Origin: Hyphobacterium indicum
GTDB lineage: Bacteria; Pseudomonadota; Alphaproteobacteria; Caulobacterales; Maricaulaceae
Reading direction: 5' to 3'
NCBI RefSeq assembly: GCF_003129605.1
Contig: NZ_QBDX01000003.1
Span: forward strand, 1 to 64,000
Length of the DNA stretch: 64,000 nt
A program made the translations under genes and the position numbers. Of this stretch, positions 40,418-52,564 are shown in pieces (within the stretch, counting starts at the first letter, position 1; the number at the start of each line of letters is the position of its first letter). The notes beneath the pieces are model-generated. The model did not search any database, was not told the origin of the DNA, and was given only the letters and a program-made list of their open reading frames with translations.

Positions 40418-43400
40418 CTATTCTTCGCTGGTTTCAGCCTCTGCTTCCGCTTTTTCCGCTTCCGCAGCTTCAGCGATTTCAGTGGGCAGCGCTTCGGCCG
40501 CAGCGGCAGCTGCTTTCTTGCGCTCTTCCAGCATATCGGCATCCAGATCGTCGGCCAGAACCTGATAGCGGCGCATGCCGCCACCGGTGCCGGCAGGGAT
40601 CAGCCGGCCGACAATGACGTTCTCTTTCAGACCTTCCAGCATATCGACCTTGCCCTGGACAGCAGCTTCGGTCAGCACGCGGGTCGTTTCCTGGAACGAT
40701 GCCGCCGAGATGAAGGAGCGGGTCTGCAGCGAGGCCTTGGTGATGCCCAGCAGGACCGGCTTGCCTTCGGCAGGCTTTTTCTTCTTGCGGATCAGCTCGT
40801 CATTGACTTCGAGGAATTCGATCTTGTCGACCTGCTCCCCGGCCAGCCATGAGGTATCACCCGGATCGGAAATCTCCATCTTCTGCAGCATTTGCCGGAC
40901 AATCACCTCGATGTGCTTGTCGTTGATCGGCACGCCCTGCAGGCGATAGACTTCCTGGATCTCCGTGACCAGATAGCCGGCCAGCGCCTCGGTTCCCAGC
41001 GTCGCCAGGATATCGTGCGGCGCTGGATGGCCATCCAGCAGATACTCGCCCTTCTGGATGATATCGCCTTCCTGGACCGTCAGGTGCTTGCCCTTCGGCA
41101 CCAGGTAATCGACCTTCACCTCGGCATCATCCTCCGAGACGATCGAGATGCGGCGCTTGTTCTTGTAGTCGCGGCCGAACTCGACCCGTCCGGTAATGTC
41201 CGCGATCACGGCGTGATCCTTTGGCCGGCGGGCTTCGAACAATTCCGCCACCCGGGGCAGACCACCGGTGATGTCGCGGGTCTTGGCCCCTTCGGTCGGG
41301 ATACGTGCAATCACATCGCCCGGCTTAACGGTATCGCCGTCCTGTACGGAGAGAATGGCCCCCACAGCGAGCATGTAGCTTGCGGTAGATCCGTTCTCGA
41401 ACTTGACCGGATCGCCATTCTTGTCCTGCACGACCACCATGGGCTGGAGGCCGGCACCTTTCGGGGCCGAACGCCAGTCGATGATCACGCGGGAAGAGAT
41501 ACCCGTGGCCTCGTCGGCCTCATCCTTGACCGACACACCATCAATAATGTCGATCAGCTTGGCCGTGCCGCCCGTCTCGGTGACGATCGGCGTGGTATAG
41601 GGATCCCATTCGGCCAGGCGCTCGCCGCGCTTGACGGCCTTGCCTTCGTCAAAGTGCAGCTTGGCACCATAGGTCAGCTTGTGCGACTCGAGCACCTTGC
41701 CGTCCTTGTTGACGATCTTCAGCAGCATGTTGCGGGACATGACAATGAAGGAGCCTTCGGCCGTCTTCACCGAAGCCCTGTTCTCGAAGGCAATCTTGCC
41801 TTCATGCGTGGCTTCAATGAAGGACTGTTCCGACACCTGCGCCGTGCCGCCGATGTGGAAGGTCCGCATGGTCAGCTGGGTCCCCGGCTCACCAATGGAC
41901 TGGGCCGCGATCACGCCGACAGCCTCGCCCATATTCACTGGTGTGCCGCGCGCCAGGTCACGGCCATAACAGGTCGCACAGATGCCCGCCCGGGTCTCGC
42001 AGGTCAGCGGTGACCGCACGCGGATCGACTGCACGCCGGCCGCTTCCAGTTCCAGCACCTTCTCCTCGTCGAAGAATTCGCCGGCCTTGATCGCGACCTT
42101 GCCGTCCTCGCCCTTGGCATCTTCCGCCGCATAGCGTCCGAGAACACGGTCGCCGAGCGAAACCACAATATCACCGCCGTCGACGACGGCTTCCATATTG
42201 ATGCCTTCGCTGGTGCCGCAATCCTGTTCGGACACGATGCAATCCTGCGCCACGTCAACAAGACGGCGGGTCAGATAACCCGAGTTTGCCGTCTTCAGCG
42301 CGGTATCGGCCAGACCTTTCCGGGCACCGTGGGTCGAGTTGAAATATTCAAGGACGGTCAGGCCTTCCTTGAAGTTCGACACGATCGGCGTCTCGATGAT
42401 CTCGCCCGACGGCTTGGCCATGAGGCCGCGCATACCCGCCAGCTGCTTCATCTGGTTCTTCGAACCCCGGGCGCCGGAGTGCGCCATCATGTAGACGGAG
42501 TTCACTTCCTTGCCGCCTTCGAAATCATAGGGCTGGGCAATCTCGTCCATCATGGCGTCGGCGACCCGGTCGGTACATTTCGCCCAGGCATCAACGACCT
42601 TGTTGTACTTCTCACCACGGGTGATGAGGCCATCGACATATTGCTGCTCGTATTCGCCCACCAGCGTGCGGGTTTCATTGACCAGCGTCGCCTTGGCTTC
42701 CGGGATCAGCATGTCGTCCTTGCCGAAGGAGATACCGGCCTTGCAGGCTTCACGGAAACCGAGGCCCATGATCTGGTCGGCGAAGATGACCGTCGCCTTC
42801 TGGCCACAGTGACGATAGACCTCGTCGATCATCGTGCCGATGGCTTTCTTGGTCATCAGCTCGTCGGCAATCTTCCACGACACGCGCGGGTGTTTCGGCA
42901 GACGGTCAATGATCATCATCCGGCCCGGTGTGGTTTCCACACGCAGGCGGACTTTCTCGTTATTCTCGTCGACCGTGTCATAACGCATCGAGATTTTCGA
43001 ATGCAGCGTGATCACACCGGCTTCCAGGGCGGCTTCCATCTCGGCCATGGTTGCGAAAGCCGAGCCACTGCCCTTTTCGCCATCCTTGTCGACCGACAGG
43101 TAATACAGCCCCAGAACGATATCCTGGGACGGCACGATGATCGGCTTGCCATTGGCCGGCGACAGGATGTTGTTTGTCGACATCATCAGGACACGTGCTT
43201 CCAGCTGGGCTTCCAGCGAGAGCGGCACGTGCACCGCCATCTGGTCTCCGTCAAAGTCGGCATTGAAAGCGGCGCAGACCAGCGGGTGCAGCTGGATGGC
43301 CTTGCCTTCGATCAGCTTCGGCTCAAAGGCCTGGATGCCGAGACGGTGAAGCGTCGGTGCCCGGTTAAGCAGTACCGGGTGCTCGCGGATCACCTCGTCG

Positions 43401-44641
43401 AGCACGTCCCAGACTTCCGGCCGTTCTTTCTCGACCAGCTTCTTCGATTGCTTGACGGTGCCGGAAAGACCCTTGGCGTCCAGCCGCGCATAGATGAACG
43501 GCTTGAACAGTTCCAGCGCCATTTTCTTCGGCAGGCCGCACTCGTGCAGCTTCAGTTCCGGACCCACCACGATGACCGAGCGGCCCGAATAGTCGACGCG
43601 CTTGCCGAGCAGGTTCTGACGGAAACGGCCCTGCTTGCCCTTCAGCATGTCAGACAGGGATTTCAGCGGGCGCTTGTTGGTGCCCGTGATCACCCGGCCG
43701 CGGCGGCCATTGTCGAACAGCGCGTCGACGGATTCCTGCAGCATCCGCTTTTCATTGCGGATGATGATGTCCGGCGCGCGCAGCTCGATGAGGCGCTTGA
43801 GGCGGTTATTGCGGTTGATGACCCGGCGATAGAGATCGTTCAGGTCCGAGGTCGCGAAGCGGCCGCCATCCAGCGGCACCAGCGGACGCAATTCCGGCGG
43901 AATGACCGGAACAACGGTCAGGATCATCCATTCCGGGCGGTTGCCCGAGGCAATGAAGTTCTCCAGGAGCTTCAGCCGCTTGGCATATTTCTTCAGCTTC
44001 AGCTCGGAACCGGTCTCCTTGATGTCCTCGCGAACCTGTTGGGCGACCGCCTCCATGTCCATATTCATCAGGACATCGCGGATCGCCTCGGCACCGATGC
44101 CGGCGGTAAAGGCGTCTTCGCCATATTCGTCCTGCGCATCCATGTATTCTTCTTCGGTGAGAAGCTGGAAGGGCTGGAGCGGCGTCAGACCCGGCTCTGT
44201 GACGAGGAATTGCTCGAAATAAAGCACCCGCTCGACATCCTTCAACGCCATGTCGAGGATCATGGCGATCCGCGACGGAAGCGATTTCAGGAACCAGATG
44301 TGTGCAACAGGCGCGGCCAGCTCGATATGGCCCATGCGCTCGCGGCGCACGCGCGCCAGCGTCACTTCAACGCCGCACTTCTCGCAGGTAATCCCCTTGA
44401 ACTTGATGCGCTTGTATTTGCCGCAAAGGCATTCGTAATCCTTGGTCGGACCAAAGATACGGGCACAGAACAAACCATCACGTTCGGGCTTGAAAGTCCG
44501 GTAATTGATGGTCTCGGGCTTCTTCACCTCGCCATAGGACCAGGACCGGATCTTTTCCGGGCTGGCGAGCGAGATCCGGATACGGTCGAAGGACGGGCCT
44601 TCGGCAGCCGGGTTGAAGATGTTCATGACCTCATGGTTCAT
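40418..44641 (-). CDS. rpoC: RNA polymerase beta' subunit
   Basis: 1407 residues, same as E. coli. Zn1 cysteines in [20 protein letters not shown] near residue 70; catalytic Mg site [12 protein letters not shown] near 460; trigger-loop region near 920 with [20 protein letters not shown]. The last 25 residues are an acidic Ala/Glu tail. Follows rpoB after 61 bp that contain a hairpin. Confidence 0.99.
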   Translation of the reverse strand: MNHEVMNIFNPAAEGPSFDRIRISLASPEKIRSWSYGEVKKPETINYRTFKPERDGLFCARIFGPTKDYECLCGKYKRIKFKGITCEKCGVEVTLARVRRERMGHIELAAPVAHIWFLKSLPSRIAMILDMALKDVERVLYFEQFLVTEPGLTPLQPFQLLTEEEYMDAQDEYGEDAFTAGIGAEAIRDVLMNMDMEAVAQQVREDIKETGSELKLKKYAKRLKLLENFIASGNRPEWMILTVVPVIPPELRPLVPLDGGRFATSDLNDLYRRVINRNNRLKRLIELRAPDIIIRNEKRMLQESVDALFDNGRRGRVITGTNKRPLKSLSDMLKGKQGRFRQNLLGKRVDYSGRSVIVVGPELKLHECGLPKKMALELFKPFIYARLDAKGLSGTVKQSKKLVEKERPEVWDVLDEVIREHPVLLNRAPTLHRLGIQAFEPKLIEGKAIQLHPLVCAAFNADFDGDQMAVHVPLSLEAQLEARVLMMSTNNILSPANGKPIIVPSQDIVLGLYYLSVDKDGEKGSGSAFATMAEMEAALEAGVITLHSKISMRYDTVDENNEKVRLRVETTPGRMMIIDRLPKHPRVSWKIADELMTKKAIGTMIDEVYRHCGQKATVIFADQIMGLGFREACKAGISFGKDDMLIPEAKATLVNETRTLVGEYEQQYVDGLITRGEKYNKVVDAWAKCTDRVADAMMDEIAQPYDFEGGKEVNSVYMMAHSGARGSKNQMKQLAGMRGLMAKPSGEIIETPIVSNFKEGLTVLEYFNSTHGARKGLADTALKTANSGYLTRRLVDVAQDCIVSEQDCGTSEGINMEAVVDGGDIVVSLGDRVLGRYAAEDAKGEDGKVAIKAGEFFDEEKVLELEAAGVQSIRVRSPLTCETRAGICATCYGRDLARGTPVNMGEAVGVIAAQSIGEPGTQLTMRTFHIGGTAQVSEQSFIEATHEGKIAFENRASVKTAEGSFIVMSRNMLLKIVNKDGKVLESHKLTYGAKLHFDEGKAVKRGERLAEWDPYTTPIVTETGGTAKLIDIIDGVSVKDEADEATGISSRVIIDWRSAPKGAGLQPMVVVQDKNGDPVKFENGSTASYMLAVGAILSVQDGDTVKPGDVIARIPTEGAKTRDITGGLPRVAELFEARRPKDHAVIADITGRVEFGRDYKNKRRISIVSEDDAEVKVDYLVPKGKHLTVQEGDIIQKGEYLLDGHPAPHDILATLGTEALAGYLVTEIQEVYRLQGVPINDKHIEVIVRQMLQKMEISDPGDTSWLAGEQVDKIEFLEVNDELIRKKKKPAEGKPVLLGITKASLQTRSFISAASFQETTRVLTEAAVQGKVDMLEGLKENVIVGRLIPAGTGGGMRRYQVLADDLDADMLEERKKAAAAAAEALPTEIAEAAEAEKAEAEAETSEE

Positions 44642-44666
44642 GTTGCCGTCTCCTAAAAGGGAGTGA

Positions 44667-44691
44667 CGGCGGAGCCAGGCAAGCTCCGCCG
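44667..44691 (-). other. Hairpin between rpoB and rpoC
   Basis: Perfect 9-bp stem CGGCGGAGC/GCTCCGCCG with a 7-nt loop just after the rpoB stop and before the rpoC ribosome site. No U-tract follows, so it is more likely an RNA stability or processing element than a terminator. Confidence 0.5.
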
Positions 44692-44702
44692 GAATTTAAA
44701 AA

Positions 44703-48782
<4,080 letters not shown>

Positions 48783-48945
48783 GTCGGCTCCCTTTGCAGC
48801 GTCAGCTGCACCTTTGTGTTCCAGTCCCGCATCGGAATGATGCGGCTGCCTGCTCCGCCGGCCACCCGGTCAAGGGGCGGAAAGCGTCGGGCCAGTCACA
48901 GCGCAGGCGGCCTGTGACCGGCGAATTCTGTTTCAGAGACGGGTC

Positions 48946-48976
48946 GACGGACGCATGGAAACCCCATGCGTCCGTC
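48946..48976 (-). other. Long hairpin between rplL and rpoB
   Basis: Inverted repeat with 13-bp perfect arms (GACGGACGCATGG and its complement) and a 5-nt loop, about 30 bp after the rplL stop. No T-run follows. Its place corresponds to the E. coli rplL-rpoB attenuator and RNase III site, which sets the ribosomal-protein to polymerase ratio. Confidence 0.65.
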
Positions 48977-49005
48977 AATATCCCTGAAGGTCCTGCAAGC
49001 AGAAC

Positions 49006-49383
49006 CTATTTCAGCTCGACAGTCGCACCTGCGTCTTCGAGCTTCTTCTTGATCTCTTCGGCTTCAGCCTTCGGAGCGGCTTCCTTGACGGCCTTGCCGC
49101 CAGCTTCAACCAGATCCTTGGCTTCCTTGAGGCCGAGACCCGTGATCGCGCGCACTTCCTTGATCACGTTGATTTTCTTGTCACCTGCAGCGACGAGAAT
49201 GACGTCGAAATCGTCCTTCTCTTCAGCTGCGGCACCAGCGTCACCGCCAGCAGCCGGACCGGCAACAGCGACCGCAGCAGCGGCCGGCTTGATGCCTTTT
49301 TCTTCCAGGATGTCGTTCAGTTCCTTGGCTTCCAGAATGGTCAGGCCCAGGAGTTCTTCTGCGAGTTTAGCTACATCAGCCAT
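49006..49383 (-). CDS. rplL: 50S ribosomal protein L7/L12
   Basis: 125 residues. N-terminal dimer domain, Ala/Gly-rich hinge (about 33-52), then the factor-binding domain with [20 protein letters not shown]. Forms the multi-copy stalk that recruits EF-Tu and EF-G. Follows rplJ by 54 bp. Confidence 0.98.
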   Translation of the reverse strand: MADVAKLAEELLGLTILEAKELNDILEEKGIKPAAAAVAVAGPAAGGDAGAAAEEKDDFDVILVAAGDKKINVIKEVRAITGLGLKEAKDLVEAGGKAVKEAAPKAEAEEIKKKLEDAGATVELK

Positions 49384-49437
49384 TTGATTTCAGTCCTTGA
49401 TAAATGGTGTCAGTTCGAGAGCGGAGAATGACGTGCC

Positions 49438-49950
49438 TCAGGATTCGGCTTTTTCGCCGATCACCTGGATCTGGCCCGCCAGCGTCTGTGCCGGAGAGTT
49501 GATCCGCGAGACGATTTCGCCTGCCTGGCCCAGAAGACGGGCCGCCACGGTGCCGATAAGTTCCTCACGCGACGGCATCTTGGAGAGCGCTTCAACGCCT
49601 TTGGCGTCGAACACTTCCTCTTCCATGAAGCCACCGAGGATCTGGAACTTGTCATTACCCTTGGCATAGTCGACAGCCGCTTTCGGAGCCGCCGTGAAGT
49701 CTTCGGAATAAGCGATCCCGACGGGACCGTTGAAATATTCCGAAGCGCTTTCCGACGCCTTGCCCGAAAGAGCAATCTTGGCGAGACGGTTACGCACCAC
49801 CTTGAATGTGCCGCCGGTTGCCCGGAGCTTGGTGCGCAGGTCTGTCATTTCCGCAACGGTCATGCCCGTATAGTGAGCAATGACCACGGAACCGCTCGAG
49901 AAGATGCCTTTCAGCTCTTCGACGGAGGCTTCCTTGGTCATACGATCCAT
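49438..49950 (-). CDS. rplJ: 50S ribosomal protein L10
   Basis: 170 residues from MDRMTKEASVEELKGIFSSG at 49950, preceded by GGGAGA; the frame is open 44 codons further up, but that stretch is leader. Stalk base protein, whose C-terminal helix binds L7/L12 dimers. With L12 it represses its own operon in E. coli. Confidence 0.97.
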   Translation of the reverse strand: MDRMTKEASVEELKGIFSSGSVVIAHYTGMTVAEMTDLRTKLRATGGTFKVVRNRLAKIALSGKASESASEYFNGPVGIAYSEDFTAAPKAAVDYAKGNDKFQILGGFMEEEVFDAKGVEALSKMPSREELIGTVAARLLGQAGEIVSRINSPAQTLAGQIQVIGEKAES

Positions 49951-50254
49951 TTGCGGTCTCCCTGTTAGGACACTTCCCCATGAAGCGCCCGGTGAAGGCG
50001 CTGCGGTCTGTGCCTGCCCCGCGAACGGATCAGAACACGCAGCCGTAGCGCATTCCTGTCCCAGGGCCCGAACCGGCACCACCGCCAGGGCGGGGCGACG
50101 AATTCTTGCTCTGTCTCACTCAGGGCCCTTGCGGAATTAAGACCGACCCGATGGTCAGCCCCCTGCGATCTCGGACAGGTTGGACGGAATTGGCACAATG
50201 CCGCTTCCGCCCGGACCGGCGGTGTTAACCACCAGAACTCCTTCTTGACAAGCC
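49951..50254 (-). promoter_or_regulatory. rplJ leader, candidate L10 autoregulatory region
   Basis: A 304-bp stretch without a gene between rplA and rplJ. In E. coli the same gap holds the L10-L12 binding leader. The minus-strand segment CCTGTCCGAGATCGCAGG (about 50160-50177) resembles the conserved pairing of such leaders, and several short G/C hairpins surround it. No convincing promoter or terminator was found, so the assignment rests on position and partial resemblance. Confidence 0.4.
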
Positions 50255-50965
50255 CTAGGCGGACGGCGCTGCAGCCGCGGCTTCGGAAATGTCGATCTTG
50301 ACGCCCGGCCCCATGGTGGAGCTGAGCGCGATTTTCTTCAGATAGGTGCCCTTGGCACCGGACGGCTTGGCCTTGACGATCGCATCAAGGAAAGCCTTCA
50401 CATTCTCGTTCAGCGCCTTTTCCGTGAAGCTGGCCTTGCCGACACCGGCATGAACAATCCCGGCCTTCTCGGCCCGGAATTCAACCGCACCGCCCTTGGA
50501 CGCTTCAATCGCCTTGGTGACATCCATGGTGACCGTGCCGACCTTCGGGTTCGGCATGAGGCCGCGCGGACCCAGAACCTTGCCCAGACGGCCGACCAGC
50601 GGCATCATGTCCGGCGTCGCGATGACCTTGTCGAAATCGGACCGTCCGCCCTGGATTTCTTCCATCAGGTCTTCGGCACCGACAATCTCGGCACCCGCCT
50701 TCGTGGCTTCCTCGGCTTTCGCGCCCTTGGCGAAAACCGCCACCCGGACCGAACGGCCCGTGCCATTGGGCAGGCTGCAGACGCCGCGGACCATCTGGTC
50801 AGCATGACGCGGATCGACATTCAGATTGATCGCGACCTCGATGGTCTCGTCAAACTTGGCGGTGGCATTGGCTTTCACGAACGCCACGGCGTCTTCAACC
50901 GTGTGCAGCTTGTCGCGATCCAGCCCGGCGCGCGCAGCGCCAATTCTCTTTGCTACTTTTGCCAT
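50255..50965 (-). CDS. rplA: 50S ribosomal protein L1
   Basis: 236 residues. [20 protein letters not shown] near 50 and [19 protein letters not shown] near 160, the RNA-binding domain. Mobile stalk protein that moves E-site tRNA, and translational repressor of the rplK-rplA operon in E. coli. Follows rplK by 5 bp. Confidence 0.98.
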   Translation of the reverse strand: MAKVAKRIGAARAGLDRDKLHTVEDAVAFVKANATAKFDETIEVAINLNVDPRHADQMVRGVCSLPNGTGRSVRVAVFAKGAKAEEATKAGAEIVGAEDLMEEIQGGRSDFDKVIATPDMMPLVGRLGKVLGPRGLMPNPKVGTVTMDVTKAIEASKGGAVEFRAEKAGIVHAGVGKASFTEKALNENVKAFLDAIVKAKPSGAKGTYLKKIALSSTMGPGVKIDISEAAAAAPSA

Positions 50966-50970
50966 CGGAC

Positions 50971-51402
50971 TTACTCCACCACATCCAGGCCCATCGAACG
51001 GGCAGAACCCGCGATGATTTTCGTGGCCTGATCAAGATCATTTGCGTTCAGATCGGGCATTTTCGCTTCGGCGATCTCGCGGCATTGCGCCATCGTCACC
51101 TTGGCGATCGGCGCAGCAGAACCCGCCGTGCCGGAACCCTTTTGAACCTTGGCCGCCTTCTTCAGATAGAAGCTGGCAGGCGGTGTCTTGGTCTCGAACG
51201 TGAAGGACTTGTCCTGAAAGACGGTGATGACGGTCGGGATCGGCATCCCTTTTTCCATCTCTTGCGTCTTGGCGTTGAACGCCTTGCAGAACTCCATGAT
51301 ATTGACCCCGCGCTGACCCAGCGCCGGACCGATTGGCGGGGACGGATTGGCCGCCCCGGCCGGAACTTGCAGCTTGATATAGCCGCTGATTTTCTTCGCC
51401 AT
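50971..51402 (-). CDS. rplK: 50S ribosomal protein L11
   Basis: 143 residues. [20 protein letters not shown] at the N-terminus (RelA/thiostrepton region) and a C-terminal RNA-binding domain ending [10 protein letters not shown]. Binds the GTPase centre of 23S rRNA with L10. The 80-bp gap to nusG could hold an L1 site, but none was recognised. Confidence 0.98.
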   Translation of the reverse strand: MAKKISGYIKLQVPAGAANPSPPIGPALGQRGVNIMEFCKAFNAKTQEMEKGMPIPTVITVFQDKSFTFETKTPPASFYLKKAAKVQKGSGTAGSAAPIAKVTMAQCREIAEAKMPDLNANDLDQATKIIAGSARSMGLDVVE

Positions 51403-51482
51403 TTCCCTCGTCTCCAGTCAGGGAGGGCGCGGTACGGCCACGGCATGGTCTTGCCCGCAGCCTCCCGCACCCGGATGTATGA

Positions 51483-52016
51483 TCAGGCCGCTTTTTCGAC
51501 CTGACCGTAGTCGAGCTCAACCGGCGTGGCCCGGCCGAATATATTGATTGCCACTTTCAGGCGGGCATTCTCCTCGTCCACTTCCTCCACGATGCCGTTG
51601 AAGCTCTGGAAGTGGCCGTCAGTGACACGAACCGTCTCACCGATATCGTAATGGACCGTCGGCATCGGACGCTCGGCATCCTCTTCCATCTGGCCCAGAA
51701 TGCGTTTCACCTCGGTCTCGGATACGGGCATCGGCTTGTTGCCGGACCCCAGAAAACCCGTGACTTTCGGCGTATTCTTCACGAGGTGGTAGGCAGCATC
51801 CGTCAAATCCATCTTCACCAGCACATAACCCGGGAAGTATTTGCGTTCGGACTGGACCTTGCGCCCCTTGCGCACCTCCATGACCTCTTCGGTCGGAACG
51901 AGAATTTCTTCAAAGCAGCTTTCCAGCCCTTGCTGGGCCGCTTCGATCTTGATCGCCTCTGCCACCTTCTTCTCGAAGTTGGAATAGGCCTGAACGATAT
52001 ACCATCTGGAAGCCAT
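51483..52016 (-). CDS. nusG: Transcription factor NusG
   Basis: 177 residues. RWYIVQAYSNFEKKVAEAI start, N-terminal domain binding RNA polymerase clamp with FPGYVLVKMDL, and C-terminal KOW domain with VTDGHFQSFNGIVEEVDEEN. Suppresses pausing, and its KOW domain links to Rho or S10. After secE by 15 bp. Confidence 0.98.
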   Translation of the reverse strand: MASRWYIVQAYSNFEKKVAEAIKIEAAQQGLESCFEEILVPTEEVMEVRKGRKVQSERKYFPGYVLVKMDLTDAAYHLVKNTPKVTGFLGSGNKPMPVSETEVKRILGQMEEDAERPMPTVHYDIGETVRVTDGHFQSFNGIVEEVDEENARLKVAINIFGRATPVELDYGQVEKAA

Positions 52017-52031
52017 GAGTTCCGGACTCCC

Positions 52032-52289
52032 CTAAGCGCCAAGACGCAAAATCCAGGTAATCCCGAAGGAAATACCCGAATCAACGACAAAGAAAAACAG
52101 GGCCGCAAGCACGGCCATGATCAGGACCATGATCGTGGAGACAATCGTTTCCTGACGCGTCGTCCAGGTGACCTTGCGGCCTTCCTGGCGGACCTGCTGG
52201 AAGAATTGAAACGGATTCGTCCGTTTCTTCTTCGGCGCGGGCGCGTCGTCCTTTTTGACAGGTGGGGTTTTTCCGATCGTCTTGGCCAT
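52032..52289 (-). CDS. secE: Preprotein translocase subunit SecE
   Basis: 85 residues. A Lys/Pro-rich cytosolic head (KKDDAPAPKKKRTNPF) is followed by the amphipathic helix FFQQVRQEGRKVTWTTRQET and one membrane helix, the minimal single-span SecE. It clamps SecY. tRNA-Trp lies 47 bp upstream on the same strand. Confidence 0.96.
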   Translation of the reverse strand: MAKTIGKTPPVKKDDAPAPKKKRTNPFQFFQQVRQEGRKVTWTTRQETIVSTIMVLIMAVLAALFFFVVDSGISFGITWILRLGA

Positions 52290-52336
52290 TATACCTATTT
52301 AATCCGTCACCAGCGTTTTGCCAGTCCTCGTTCGAA

Positions 52337-52412
52337 TGGCAGGGGCGGAGGGACTCGAACCCCCGGCCCTCGGTTTTGGAGACCGATGCTCTACCAGCTG
52401 AGCTACACCCCT
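52337..52412 (-). tRNA. tRNA-Trp (CCA)
   Basis: 76 nt with encoded CCA. Acceptor AGGGGTG pairs with CGCCCCT (one G-T), D-loop AGCTGGTAG, anticodon arm CGGTCTCCAAAACCG giving anticodon CCA, and T-loop TTCGAGT. It precedes secE, the conserved trpT-secE-nusG order. Confidence 0.97.
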
Positions 52413-52469
52413 ACAACAGAACGCAAAAAACACTCCGTTCAGCTTCGTCAGCTGCGCGTCGAGCGTCGG

Positions 52470-52497
52470 CTTCTACACCCTGCCCGGTTATTTGCAA
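52470..52497 (-). promoter_or_regulatory. Possible promoter for tRNA-Trp-secE-nusG-rplKA
   Basis: Minus-strand TTGCAA and TAGAAG separated by 16 nt, about 60 bp before tRNA-Trp and just past the TonB-receptor terminator. The -10 lies in TGTAGAAG, partly like the sigma-73 form. A promoter is expected here; this pair is the best seen. Confidence 0.4.
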
Positions 52498-52507
52498 ACA
52501 GCCTTCT

Positions 52508-52541
52508 GCAAAAAAATGCGGCGGGCCGAAGCCCGCCGCAC
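52508..52541 (-). terminator. Intrinsic terminator of the TonB-receptor gene
   Basis: Minus strand GCGGCGGGC-TTCG-GCCCGCCGC followed by ATTTTTTT. A nine-pair stem on a stable TTCG tetraloop, 25 bp after the receptor stop; it isolates the receptor from tRNA-Trp-secE. Confidence 0.96.
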
Positions 52542-52564
52542 ATCCTGGTCTATGACCGATCTGC

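Noticed and set aside
49951-50082. 44-codon N-terminal extension of L10
   Set aside because: The sequence has no L10 similarity, and the internal Met has a good ribosome site; the region is better read as leader.
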